A DNA stretch of 64,000 bases, from NCBI GenBank assembly GCA_032158295.1, contig CM063256.1:14616953-14680952 (forward strand), written 5' to 3'. Under the pieces are notes generated by a model that saw only the letters and a program-made list of their open reading frames with translations, did no database searches and was not told the DNA's origin. Position numbers and translations under genes: made by a program. Of the stretch, positions 47,836 through 60,495 are shown piece by piece; the first letter of the stretch is position 1; each line of letters starts with the position of its first letter. This stretch comes from Pycnopodia helianthoides (lineage: Eukaryota > Echinodermata > Asteroidea > Forcipulatida > Asteriidae).

Positions 47836-47995
47836 GCTTCGAGTTCTTCGAATGACATGTTGAATTCATCATCGAACTGGTCCTCAGTAGCCTTGTTGGT
47901 CGAGCCCTGGTTCTGTGAGAGCTGGTCTGATGGTTTCTGCGATGGTGTCTGGTGAGACTGGGAGGGGCGAGACGCGGAAGAAAATCTACCAGATC
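47790..47995 (-). CDS. terminal exon of an unrecognised acidic protein
   Basis: On the minus strand an acceptor (TTTAATTCCAG) precedes a 206-base open exon ending in TAA (47792-47790), 67 residues. The first half is Ser/Gln/Pro-rich and probably disordered; the end is acidic and helical (FDDEFNMSFEELEAMEKEA) followed by GKSRRIKL. This looks like a true C terminus because of the clean acceptor, frame and composition. I do not recognise the family. Upstream exons should lie between 48 kb and about 49.1 kb, where an ETS-like ACCGGAAGC (near 49085) may mark the promoter, but none could be placed with confidence. The stop codon lies inside a tandem-repeat unit that continues downstream. Confidence 0.6.
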
Positions 47996-48448
47996 CTGGA
48001 ATTAAAATAAAGTATATACTTCTTTGTTAGCCTTTTCAAATATGAACAATTGTGAACGGCTTCACGTTCCGAACCAAACATAATCTTTCTCAAAGCTTTA
48101 AATAATTGGATACAGAAAACCGGACAAAGGAATGTCTTTTGTTAAATGTACATGTAATTGTTACAGCAGATTTTGCAGTGTTACTCTTCTGAAAGTTTCC
48201 CCATGGCATCTGAAAGTTTAGAAAGCAGCCGTTTAGTCCAAGTTTCATGCTGTTGTGATTCCCATGACTTTTGCACTCCGTGGCAGCAGATCATTACAGT
48301 TTTATTTGCTGAAAGTTTCCCAAATTAGTTCCTTTGAGAAGTAGAGACACTTGCTTTATAAAAGTCGCCAAGATGAAATCTCCCGATTAAAAAAACCCAA
48401 AACAAACAACGATGAACAAACAAAGTGTTAAATCTTTCTCCATGGGTA

Positions 48449-48575
48449 TTCGGCCGTTTCTGATTTGGCTACGGCTCTGGCTAGATGGCCGTGTCATCAT
48501 CATGCGTTGAACCCCTAGCAACAATCGTAGCCGTGTAGCCGTAGCCGTAACCGTAGCCGCCAATTTGGATACGGC
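48449..48575. mobile_element. family-4 palindromic MITE
   Basis: Same GGCTACGGCT / AGCCGTAGCC arms and central AGCAACAATCG as the copy at 17428. Confidence 0.65.
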
Positions 48576-49399
48576 CTTCAAATCACGAATCATGCCCGGC
48601 CTGAACTGACACTACAGCTATACGGTTCTGGTATTAAAAAAAAAAAAAAAAAAAAATCATGAACATTTTCCCCATATATCGGACACACTACATGATTTGA
48701 TATTGTAGTATTTCCACTGCGTGATTGAGACGCTGAAAATTATTTTGGGAGGCAGCCAAGCAAAAGTCCCATCATGGTGTATCCGTAACGCATGGATGGC
48801 CATATCATGGAGGAAGGAATGAGTCATGCGGCAACGGTTACCACCCACTAATAACTCACGTACTGTTTCAAGGAAATTAAAGTTCTTCATTAATTTTTTT
48901 ATTTTTATGATAAATTTAATAAATTACAAAGACGCGATTAACATAACAGGCTTTGAATTACAACAGAACTTCACGATTTCTCTGGCACGGTTGGAGAATT
49001 GAACAGCGCCGCACACGACACGACACGACATCTAATTTTGTTCACTGACGTAGAATATTTGTCTGTGGCGATGTGCCAGGTCAACCGGAAGCATGATGGG
49101 GTCGATTGCGTCTAGTGTACATTGTATACGGTCGGTACGCTACGCATGATGCACACATACCATGCACATATACACAGTGTAAGCTGTATGGCTACAACAA
49201 CATCGGTTGATTTTGAATTTAAAAACACAAGTGAATCAATAATCGTGAAATAATTTGAACTTTTTGTCCTTTATCTGGGGAATTTAAGTAACAGACAAAT
49301 GAAAATGGTTAATTATTTCCCGACAGTTACGAGCCAAGACTAGATTGGACACAGCGTCAGTGATGATTTAGCTCAAAATATTGTAACCGTTTCTGAGCA

Positions 49400-49506
49400 T
49401 CCATCTCGACCGAGTGCGACGTGGATCCGTGGAACCGTGGAACCGTGGAAAGCGACATTGGGCCCTGCGTGCGTTCCGACTCCGACAGCGGTCGGTCCCG
49501 TTGAAG
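49400..49506 (+). other. probable non-coding first exon and promoter region of the RING-NHL gene
   Basis: A GC-richer patch in AT-rich DNA ending in a good donor (AAG then GTAGGT at 49507). The RING-NHL coding exon at 52.5 kb begins just after an acceptor (AAAACAG, ending 52479), so it needs an upstream 5' UTR exon, and this is the best candidate. A short tandem CCGTGGAA repeat lies near 49430-49450. Inference only. Confidence 0.35.
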
Positions 49507-50585
49507 GTAGGTATTGTGACCCACCCACGAAGAAACTTGTCGTATAAAGTTCTTATATTTTAATAAATAGAGGACTTTTCTCCATGATTGTACCGTCCAT
49601 GGAAGTAGTTTCCACCAGGAACCCGGAAACGGTCCTGCCGCCTGCGCCTAGGAGGATAGTTTAATAATGCAAATCGATCGAGTGTATTTTTCTTTCGAAA
49701 TTCGATTGTATTTTTCTGGCAAAACGCCGTCATGGAATGGGATGGGACTTTACATACGGAGGTTTTCTACAACAATCAGGGAAATATTTAGAATTACATT
49801 CAACATAATTATAATACGAGGGCAAAACGTTTCCATAGTCAGGGATATTCTCAAATTTGTTCATCAAAACATGGACAAATTGGTTTTCATTTTTAGAGAA
49901 CTTTCTGCAGAGTCAGAGTTGGCAGCTTTGCTTGAGCAGAAACGGGATCATCTTACAAATCCAGTCTACAGTACTAATGCCTAATGTATCTACAACCTCT
50001 TTAAAACCACAAAACATCTTTAAAACCAAAGAAAGTTACAAACTGGACAAAAAATATATACAGCAAGGCAGACAAGTAGTTGGGCTGATCAAGGGCTGAT
50101 GATGCATTCAATCTGAAAGTTGTGAAATTGTATATATTTTGATTGATACATTATTCTTAGTACTTTAATTGTAGAAATTTAGGCCTGTTTAGGCCTCTCT
50201 AACATGAAAAATAAATAATTACAAAATAATTTTAAAAACAAATAGTGAATTACAATTAATTTTTAGATTTTAATTGAACAGTTCAACTTGTTATCACCAC
50301 ATACTTTTTTGTGCAATACCCTAAATGAGAAATTGTACCTTTCTCTTATTTGTTAAAAGAGCCATTTTAAATTTCACTCTAAGTTTTGGGGTCAAATTTG
50401 CAAAAAATTCAGATTGAGCATCTTTAAAATATTTTTGCCTGAAATGCTGTTGGTGTTAAGAAAATGAATGATACAATTAAATTTGATTTCTCGTCTGAAA
50501 TCTTTTGTTTGAAAACATTGAAATTAAACAGTGATGGGCTTTTAAAATTTTTACTATATTTTCTTGTGACTCTGATGACTGAGCT

Positions 50586-52170
50586 TAAAGGAACATTACA
50601 GAATTGGTGTTTTCTAACAAAACAGTTGCTGGCAGTGTAATCACTTTATGTAATCCACCATATACAGTACATAAACTGACAAACCTGTATAAGTTTGAGA
50701 TCGATCGGCCATCTGGGTCACGAGAAAATAGTGAAAAAACGATTACACATTTGCATGAAATCATATAGATTCAACAAATGAATAAAATGCTCACTGAGCG
50801 ATAAACTCCGATCGGAAAATTAGTTTATTAATTTCTCATCAAATATGGCGTTTCAGACAGAAATATTTCAAGGGATGTTCTCTACTAGTACTATCATCAT
50901 CATAAGACTAGTAAGTCTTATGTAAATCTGTGATCAAAAAGTATATTTTTACAAGTTTTTTCTTACCAAATCTGTAATGTCCCTTTAAAGGGATATGTTG
51001 CCTTGGGATTGGGTGCTTTGGGCTACATGTATAAGAGGTTTGTTATGATATAAATATAGTTGGAAAGATGTTTCAAAAGTGGAAAATAATGATCCACACA
51101 AATGTGTCTTGAAATTGTGTTTCCTTTTACTTCATGAACTAACATGGTCTGTTTTTTCTGGTGTCAAAAATGGGGTTCTACAAAATGGCGGACCAGGTTA
51201 GTTCACGAAGTAAAAGGAAAACCACACAACTTTGAGGCATATTTGTGTGAATCATTATATTCTACTTTTAAAACATCTTTTCAACCATGTGCTCTTTTCA
51301 TAACAATGCTTTCAAAGGCTTTTTATAGCCCAATCCAAGGAATCGTGTCCCGTTAAAAATTTACAGGTTGGTTATGTGAATGTCAGGTCAAGCAACTCAA
51401 GGTGAAAATACTGGTCTTGAGCTTTATTTGACAAATATCTCAATGTAATCTATACATTTTTTTATTTAAAGGAACATTTACAGAATTGGTAAAGAAAAAA
51501 ACTTGTAAAATATACTTTTTGATCACAGATTTACATAAAACTTACATGGTCTAATGATGATGATAGTAGAAAACATCCCTTTTAAATATAACCCCATTTT
51601 TGACACCAGAAAAAACAGACCATGTTAGTTCATGAAGTAAAAGGAAACACAATTTCAAGACACATTTGTGTGGATCATTATTTTCCACTTTTGAAACATC
51701 TTTCCAACTATATTTATATCATAACAAACCTCTTATACATGTAGCCCAAAGCACCCAATCCCAAGGCAACATATCCCTTTAAAGGGACATTACAGATTTG
51801 GTAAGAAAAAACTTGTAAAATATACTTTTTGATCACAGATTTACATAAGACTTACTAGTCTTATGATGATGATAGTACTAGTAGAGAACATCCCTTGAAA
51901 TATTTCTGTCTGAAATACCATATTTGATGAGAAATGAATAAACTAATTTTCCGATTGCAGTTTATCGCTCAGTGAGCGTTTTATTCATTTGTTGAATCTA
52001 TATGATTTCATGCGAATGTGTAATCGGTTTTTCACTAGTTTCTCGTGACCCAGATGGCCGATCGATCTCAAACTTCTACAGGTTTGTCAGTTTATGGTGG
52101 ATTACATAAAGTGCTTACACTGCCAGCAACTGTTTTGTTAGCAAAAACCAATTCTGTAATGTTCCTTTAA
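50586..52170. repeat. ~1.6-kb inverted duplication in the RING-NHL 5' intron
   Basis: Left arm 50586-51178 and right arm 51592-52170 are inverted copies. Each comprises a family-1 MITE plus an adjoining ~190-base element starting AAAGGGATATGTTGCC. Both arms share private variants (an added CTAGTCTTA and AGTACTAGTAG block) missing from other family-1 copies, so one arm was copied from the other. The centre (51179-51591) holds a partial family-1 MITE. Confidence 0.85.
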
Positions 52171-52507
52171 AACACAAGAGGAACAGTCAAAATTCACCCT
52201 AAGTCGCATGGTCCGGCTGGCTATTTTAGTGTTGAAAAGCATCCCATTTCATATCATTTCAAAATATGTTAGTTAAAAAACTGCTTGACGAGTGAAATGA
52301 CAAACGAACTGGTCCTACTAGCTAGTCACTAAAAAAACTAAGGGCGAACATAAACTACCAAATTTTTAAAGATAAATACTAACCAAGTGGAACAGGAATA
52401 TATATGAATGTAATAGTAAAGTGTAATTTTTGGGGTGTAATTTATGTATTTCTTCTTGTGTTTTCATGTCAAAACAGGTGAATTGGAAACAGTTTGTGAC
52501 AAACAAA

Positions 52508-55215
52508 ATGGCTGAGGAATTGCTGAGAATCTTGGAGTGTCCAATGTGTTTGGAACTGTACGACTCTTCAAACAGATGGCCAAAACTATTGCCATGCCAA
52601 CACACATTTTGTCGGACATGTCTTGCCCAGCTGGACAAACAGGGTTCAATAGCTTGTCCACAGTGTAGGCAGCAGCATAAGAGTCCAGCTGGTGGTTCTC
52701 AACAGCTTCCAAATAATTTCACTATGCTGGCCTTGCTTGATGTCCACAAGAAGTCAGGTCCTTCCCCACCAGCTTCAGTTTCGTCGTCAGCAGAGTCAGT
52801 TGCATTGAGATCCAGCACCGACAATGTGCGTAAGGCAATCGCTGAACTAGCGCGGAGACTCCAACAAAAAGCAGGAGAGTTATCCAGCTTTGATACAAAG
52901 CCGAAAACAATCAACGAGAAATTTCTTGCGGTGAAAAGTCAGGTTGATGCTGCTTTTGAGTCTCGTTCTCGTGACTTGCAGATCCGGAAGGAAGCTGTGG
53001 TAAAGCAGCTGGCAGGAATGAGGCAGGAGGAGCTGAATATGGTTGAGACGCAGAAGGCCAGTGCCAACCAGTACCTCCAGAAATTTCAGAGGGAGTTTGC
53101 TTCAATGCGGGAGTCCATTCTCACTAGTCAGCAGCCAACACAAGATCAGTACAACCAGCTCTTGACTGTTTGTCAAAGATACACTCAACAGATTGAACAG
53201 TATGCGCTCACCATCGATGAGCGTTTATGTGAGATTACCTTCACGGACCCTAACCGCACTCAATTGGCTGTCAGTATCAACTCTTATGGTGTCCTGCAAG
53301 TAACTGGAATGGATAAAACCAAATCGACAGACTCAAATATACTCCACCTTCAGAGCCCATCGTCAAATTCCGTTCCTGCGGTGACTTCTCCAGGAGCTCC
53401 AACCAGTTCAGAAACTCCAGCTCCGAGTAGAAATTCCTCAACAACAAACATCTCGGTTGCAAGTCTGAGCCAAAATTTACCAAGTGTGAAAAGTGCATCA
53501 AATGTGTCTCAGGAGGACAGTACTTCACCAAGCTCTTGTGCTTCTTCACGGTCTGGCTCCCCGTCTTTACTTGCAAATAGAAATCGCTCACAAACTGTAC
53601 CAGATGTGATCAACCAGGTCCCAAGTGATGGTAGCACACGTGTAACATCAGGTCGTCAGGATGACACAGGAAGCCTATTTGCACTGAGTGGGAGCCCATC
53701 TGTGTCAAAAGGGTCTGAGAGCAGATCTGTACCTGTTGGTGGACAAACAGAAGCAGTTCCAAACAGAAACCCTTTCTTATCATCAAATGTAACATCAAGT
53801 ACAAGGATGACACAGGGTAATTTGTCACAAAATTCTCCCGTATTAAGCACAACATCCCATAGAAAAACCTCTTTGCCGTGTCCAACTCCGAGCAGCAACT
53901 TGCCCCTTTCTCGAAGCCCCGCTGGTGGTGATGCTACTCGATCTTTAATAAAGCAGACATCTCTTGACAAACCAGCACCTCCCAGAGCCAAGCCAAGCAT
54001 GCCATCGAAACCCTTGAGCAGTGGCACCAGGCATGCATCCATAGATTTCTCAGGAAGACAGTCTCCTGCTTCTGGAGATTCAAACTCACCACTGTCTCGC
54101 ATCAAGGAACAGCACTCATTAGGGAACAGACCAGCATCCATCAATTATGACACACCTAGCTCTACACAGAGTGCAGCTGTGGTATCCCCTGAAGGACTTG
54201 TTCCGCCATTACCTCCTCGGAGAGCTAAAAACATCGAAGCCATGCGCTCTCGAAGCATGAGCACAGATACAGGGATGGCTGGAAAAAGAGATTGGGCTAA
54301 GTTTGACACTATAGGATCACGGTCTCGTAAAATTGGGAAGGACACCACTAAGGACATAGCCATTGTTGGAAGTGGATGGTTCGGAGGGTCATTTTTTGAG
54401 AAGCCCACTGGAGTAGCTATTCTCCCAAACAATCTCATGGCGGTTGTGGATGAGAGGAATCACTGTATTTCAGTTGTGACAGATGCAGGTCAGCTCTTCA
54501 AGACCTATGGAAGCCAAGGCAATGGTCAAGGCCAGCTACAGTTCCCCAAATCCATTTGTCTTAACAGTCGCCGTCAGATTATTGTCTCCGATTGGTGGAA
54601 TCACCGCATCCAAATTTGGGACATCAACGGGCAGTTTGTCTCCCAGTTTGGTACCAAGGGCTCACAAGCATCACAGCTAAATGGACCAATGGGCGTAACT
54701 TGTGATTCTTTTGACAATATCTTCGTTTGCGATACCAACAACCGTTGCGTTAAGGTTTTCTCCCCAGTGGGTCAATACCTTCGACAGATCGGTAAAGAAG
54801 GAAATTCCGAGGGCAATTTTGTTTGTCCCTCGCATCTGGTCGTTTCTCCAGGCGGTGAACTTCTGATTACCGATTCCGGGAAACACTGCGTCCATATGTT
54901 CAGTACCCAGGGGACATTCCTTTATCAGTTTGGGGAGTGGGGGACCAGTCCTGGTCAGCTGAACTGTCCGTCTGGAATCATGATTGATCCAGCGGATACC
55001 TGTTTGTGTCCAGCAGCGGGAATCATCGCGTTGAAATCTACAACCCGTCGGGATCGTTTGCTTCTAGTCTCGGCACACACGGGTCAGACAAGGGCCAGTT
55101 TGATGAGCCCGTCGGCATTGGATCTACCAGTGATGGTCAAGTGGTCGTCTGTGACTCGGGGAACAAGAGGCTTCAAATCATGCTGTGCTTTCAAGATAGC
55201 CAATCCTTTGTGTAA
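52508..55215 (+). CDS. RING finger / coiled-coil / NHL-repeat E3 ubiquitin ligase (nhl-1/TRIM32-like), one frameshift
   Basis: Single large coding exon starting at MAEELLRILECP, just after an acceptor at 52479. RING (residues ~11-53): C11, C14, C30, H32, C35, C38, C50, C53, the full C3HC4 set. No B-box follows. Residues ~107-247 are a coiled coil, ~260-600 a Ser/Pro-rich disordered linker with SH3-ligand-like PPLPPRR, and ~615-900 six NHL repeats (a six-bladed propeller). Near 54994 the frame breaks: after SGIMIDPA the NHL sequence continues one frame over (LFVSSSGNHRVEIYNPSG) to a stop at 55215. One added base, probably G in the GG at 54994-54995, restores 902 residues. Read literally, the frame instead runs to 55402 through non-NHL sequence. 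RING-NHL proteins ubiquitinate targets and often bind RNA or cytoskeletal proteins through the propeller. Confidence 0.88.
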
Positions 55216-55560
55216 AAACTATTCTTACAGTGGCTGTACTCAACAATGGCTTGTTAAAAAAACCTCATGTTTTATATGGGCCTTGAATTTTATTATCAAT
55301 ACTAAAATCAATACACTAACCCAATTTCCCACCCTCAGATTTTTAAGCATTTTTAGAGTCACCGGCACAACGACAAGGTCAATGTACATCTCTAGATCTT
55401 AAGAATTCAAGGTCTGCACATTTTTGCATGAGAACACATTAAAGGGTAGACACTTTTTTTAAGTAACTAAGAAGTGTATAGTTATACGTTTGCTGCAGTG
55501 TTTACAATTTATATTTAGTACATCATTAAAGGGGGACTGTCATCATAATCATAGCAGGCT

Positions 55561-55902
55561 TTAAAGGTATTGTACACTTTTGGTAACAGCTCAAAATCAG
55601 TGTCCACATTTTGTGCGATTAAACATATGCATGAACAAACAAACCTGTGAAAGTTTGAGCTCAATTGGTCATCGAGGTCACGAGAAAATAGTGAAAAGAG
55701 ATCTTACGTGTTTTCTGTTTTTTCAAATTATCGCGCGCGATAATTACTACTGTTGTACTCGTTTCTCAGAAACGATAGCATTTTAGGCAGAAATATTTTA
55801 AGGAACCCTTTCTACCATTACTTACTTTAAATCATGTAAGTTATGTGTGAATCTGTGAATATTGTGTTTTTCGATCTTACCAATAGTGTACAGGGCCTTT
55901 AA
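55561..55902 (-). mobile_element. family-2 MITE, reverse copy
   Basis: Reverse complement of 36473-36803 with the same CGCGCG palindrome; lies just after the RING-NHL gene. A diverged relative is at 37505-37805. Confidence 0.8.
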
Positions 55903-57240
55903 GGCCAAAAAACCCAAACAAAACATGTTAAGGGTCCCGCCCGCTTCCTTTTTAGAGGCCGCCTCTTTTTGTCTCCCCCCTTTTTTTTTAAGGGATAAAT
56001 TTTAACGATCTCTGACGAAAACAATTAATTCTAGCACAAAAAAAAAAAAAGCCCATTCGGTTGTCTTGAAAAATGTGTCAGGTGGCCATTTTTGAAAAGA
56101 AGAAGAAAAAAAAAAAAGGACGCTAAATATGTTTTAAAATTGATTTTGCCAAATTATGTGCCCATCGTAATGTGACGGCCAAAGCGTGTGCATAGGCAGT
56201 AACTGGGTTAAAGTTCATAACTAATCATGTACAGCCACAGGCCTGCTATGATCGAATGTCGAAAGTCCCTTTAAAACTTTTGTAGAGCTCCAATGACACC
56301 CAGATGAAACAATGTACTGGTACTGGAATGGTCAGCTGTCGCCAAATAAATTGCAATCATTTCTGTTTGTGATACGGTATAACCCTAGAGATAATGTGAA
56401 AGTCCCTGAAGACTGCAGAATATCCTCTTCCTTTTATTATTCGCACTACATCTTGTTAGTAAACCTTTGTACTAATCCAATTTGAGGAAATTGTTGTGGG
56501 ATATTGAGCAATTGCACTTTGCTAGAACGAAATACCTAGTGGATAAATGGATTACTTTGTTGACTTTGTAGTTTGTATCCAGATTCCAGATACATATTAC
56601 AGATCCGTGTAAGTATACATGACACTTTATTTTAAATTAGTGCCGTGCGCTCACAAATTATACATTTAAAATTCCTGTAGAGCTGCCAATTCTCCCTGAT
56701 TCTACAGAAAGTTCCCTGAAAATAAACCAATCTTTTCATGTTCTGATGAGCAAATTAAAAAATCTCACTGATTATGAAAACTCTTTCCCTATTAAACTGA
56801 AAGTACTTTTAAATATCCCCTGATTTTTGTGCAAAATCTCCCCGATTGCAAGCTACAAATGTTGGCAGCTCTGTAAACTGTAGACTGGGTGCTTGGATCC
56901 TGTCATTATTTGTCTCTGCTACGGAAGCCTAGTCTAAGGCAGACTAAATCTACAGACTGAAACTTGATGTATTTTAGAGTTGTTCATCATCATGTGATGA
57001 TAACAACAAGACATTAACTTTCTGAAGTTCATTATTCTTCTGTATATTTATCGTCGGCCCGATTTTCACTGACCCTTTGGAACTATCGTTTCTGGTCACT
57101 GTTAATAATTGAGTTCAGATGTCTTCCATTTGGAATGACACTGTCATCTTGCTAATAAAAAAAGAAAAAAAAATGAATTACAATAATTGTAGTATTTAAC
57201 AGTATAATCCTAGTATTCATAATGTGTCATTAACAACACC

Positions 57241-57433
57241 TGGGCCCAATTTCATAGAGCTGCTTAAGCAGAAAAATATTGCTTAACAATTGCCTGCTAA
57301 GCAGGAATGAGCAGGACTTCACAAATTGTACATGTGATATGGTAGTTTGGCTGGGAACCTTATTCTGTTTAGCATTATTTTGTTGTGCTTAGCTACTTTT
57401 TGTGCTTAAGCAGCTCTATGAAATTGGGCCCTG
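57241..57433. mobile_element. family-5 MITE
   Basis: GGGCCCAATTTCATAGAGCT at one end and its complement at the other. Confidence 0.75.
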
Positions 57434-59744
57434 TTGTCTGGATAACTTATTGCAATTATGTGACATAAGTATCTTGCTTTTGTTCATTCAGGCTGCTTTT
57501 CTAGATACCCGAAAAAAAAACTGTGAACTCTTGACTTGATTCAGTGCTAGGTTACTTTCACTTTTCAATACTAGAGTTTGCGCTATTTCCTTTTCCTCTT
57601 GTCACAAAACAAAAACAGAAACGCGGAACAGGATTTGGATTATATTGCCAAAAAAACACCAAGAACAAGGATCCACATTTGTGCATCCCTGTGGACACTG
57701 TGGTTTTTACACTTGCAACCTTATGGAAGCGAAAGGGACATACATGTAGAAAAGAACACACCCACTCACACTATTTTAAACTCTCCCTGTTGTATTCTTA
57801 CTTTAGTACGCAGCTGGATTCACTTGAAGGCAGCCACTTTTATGTTGCTAAGTGCACTTCCACTGGAAATTCTTAACATCTTTTGGAAACTTTTAAAGGG
57901 ACACCAAGGCAAAGAGCAGGGGCAACAGAGGCCATGGCCTTTTTGTGAAATTCCAGGCCTGTACTAGTATTTTAAACAATTCGCAGTACATGGTAAAGTT
58001 TACTCTCATAAAATGTTTTTCCCCCGTCCCGCGTTATATTTAAATGTGTGCTTAGGTAATGGAGTTACTGGAATACTTTAAGGTTAATTATGTTATTTCT
58101 TAAACTTATAAAATTTGCATGATGGCGAAATACATCACTACAACCTGACAAGTGACATAGGCCTACATTATGTCGAACTAACAGATCCTGATAGCTTGTG
58201 TCATTATATACAGCATTATTTAACTATTAGGCCTATAAAAGTTGCAAAGATTTCAGTACATTGTGACAAAAAATACTAACTCGCTTAACAAAATTTTACA
58301 TACTTTTTGGAGTGCTTAGTACGTTTTGCTAAATATGGACATGTGTACATGCACATTGTTGTTGTTGTTGTTGTTTTTTTTTTAATACTGTAGGATTTTT
58401 TTCTAAGCTAATTAGCATTGAAATTAGGGTTGCTGGTCTCATTATTACATTTGTATGAAAAAAAACCCAAATGTACCCAAGTCTCTACCACTGGTGTCAT
58501 GGGGATTTTGTCTGACAGAATCTCCTACCACCAGCACAGCTCACAGCTTTCACAAATGTTAGAGCTGAAGGTTTTTTTTATTGAAGTCATTGACAATACA
58601 GAAAGTTTGTAATAATTTGTGCGTGGGAACTGCAGGCGACAAACTCATGTACACCTTGTGTTTTTTTTGTCAGGGGTCGTGCCTAAATGGATCTTTTGCG
58701 TGAACCAAATAGTAATCTTTTGATAGTGTTCAATTGAGCGATCTGCTTTTGAATATTCTTAAGCCGACAAGTTATGGGGGGTTCACTCAAATCTTTCCAA
58801 TGCATTCTCCCTCAACAGTTGGTCTGCTGGCCAAACGCTAAGTTAAAACACCTAAAAGACAGTTAAAATTCTCTCAAGTGTTCGCGGCTAGCTCAGTATT
58901 GAAATGCATCCCTATTTAACATGAAAATATGGACTTGTGAAAAATCTGGCCGACTAGTAAAACGACAAACATGATTGTCCCGTTGGCTAGTCACTGAACA
59001 AAATACAGGAAAACCCTGTTTTCTACAAGTTTAACAATAACATGAGCCTTTTGCACAAGACTGAAAAAAAAAACCATGGTTCCTGGTGAAATTTTCTCAA
59101 TGTTTGTAAAATGTTACAAAATGAGCTTTGTGTGAAAGGACAGCAACTTTTTACATGTTTTACATTCCTGCAAAACTTCAAACATTGGGAAAAGAAGCAC
59201 ACGCCAAACGTCAATATTTCACTGGTACTAGTGATGATTAAGATAGAAAACTTGATAGTTTAGTGTAAACCAGGTCAACATTTGTACTCGCGTTGCATGG
59301 AATGTTACCTGGCGTCGTGTGAAAGCTTGTGAAAGTTGTGACAGTGCTGAAGCATGAGTTGAAAAGTAAACAATCTGCGCTCGTAAAATTTGTCACAAAG
59401 AATCAGTTTTTGGGGAATCGTGAATAGGCTATTTATGAGACTCAACTGTGGGCGTCAAATTGTCTTTTGACCTGGTAGTGCATGGATAAGTTGTATTTTA
59501 AGTTAAATTCTAGCAGTGTCCTGTATTAAGTACGTTTAATGCCAAGCTAAAAAGTTACCTCCTTTATTGTTTTGAAATTCCGAATAAAACTTCTAGAAAC
59601 ACTGACTTGAACTTGAACTTTTACTATAAAGGTAATTTAAGGTCATGTTGAGTGTTGTTACCAATGACAATGAGTTTAAAAATTTTATACGACCTAAAAC
59701 TGCCAGAACACTGGCAGGGTTAAATAGCTATAAGTAAAGTTAAT

Positions 59745-60057
59745 CATGGCTCGCTCTTAACACTAGCCTGGTGTACATTGTCTAATAAAAACTGGTATGG
59801 GCTAGTAAGCACCACTTCTCAACTTGCCCCTGGGTACTGAAAAAATGCCCAACTTCTTGTAATTTTTTTTTTTTTAAGTCTAAAGTTATTTTTGAGTGTG
59901 TGAATGACCAATACACTGGTAGTGATTGCTACCATTAATTACATCAGAAGGACACATGTTAAGCGTTTGATACAGTACAACCTAAAATCTGGGCTGCTAA
60001 AACTTCACAGCGGCAAGTAAAATGCAGTTTACTAGCCTGGTGGGCTACTTTACAAAA
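59745..60057. mobile_element. family-7 MITE
   Basis: Begins GGCTCGCTCTTAACACTAGC and shares TGGGCTAGTAAGCACCACTT with the other copies. Confidence 0.6.
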
Positions 60058-60247
60058 AAAATCAGTACATCAGTACATTTGGAGGAATGAAGTAGAACAT
60101 TTTGTGTGTATATTTAATTGTAATGATGTTTTGATAATAAACACTTCCTTGTTACACAATTACCCAATCTCATCCATTCACACATGCTGCTTCTGCTTAA
60201 TGGTGCATGCATACAGCGAACAATTGCCCTTGTATAGCATTTGCTGC

Positions 60248-60495
60248 CGAAAATTATAGAGCGCCGAAGGCTGGGGAACTGGAGCTCTAACTATTATTGG
60301 AATGTAAAATACGCATGGGCGCCATTTCAGCAAGCAATCGTTTCATGGTATATATCATTGATAGCAATGGTCATTGTGTGCACTGGTCTATTGTTGCATC
60401 AAAAGAGTTGCTTGCTGAAATGGCGTCCAGTGAACATTTCACATTTCGGTCCGAGTTCCCCATCATGCATCTTCCATGCTCTATAATCTTTGGTT
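60248..60495. mobile_element. MITE with ~90-base inverted ends
   Basis: ATTATAGAGC...GGGGAACT...GCCATTTCAGCAAGCAA on the left, reversed on the right (TTGCTTGCTGAAATGGCGTC, ATGCTCTATAAT). Confidence 0.7.

Noticed and set aside
48657..48890. 77-residue minus-strand frame that could be an upstream exon of the 47.8-kb gene
   Set aside because: There is an acceptor-like AAACAG, but no convincing donor or protein similarity, so it was not annotated.
49012..49031. Short minus-strand frame starting MSCRVVCG near an ETS-like motif
   Set aside because: Could be a first exon, but it is short, begins in a CACGA repeat and has no supporting similarity.
53656..54144. 162-residue minus-strand frame inside the RING-NHL exon
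   Set aside because: Antisense shadow of the Ser/Pro-rich linker.
57544..57967. Overlapping 110- and 129-residue frames
   Set aside because: They partly cover a copy of the hAT-like element and look like no known protein.
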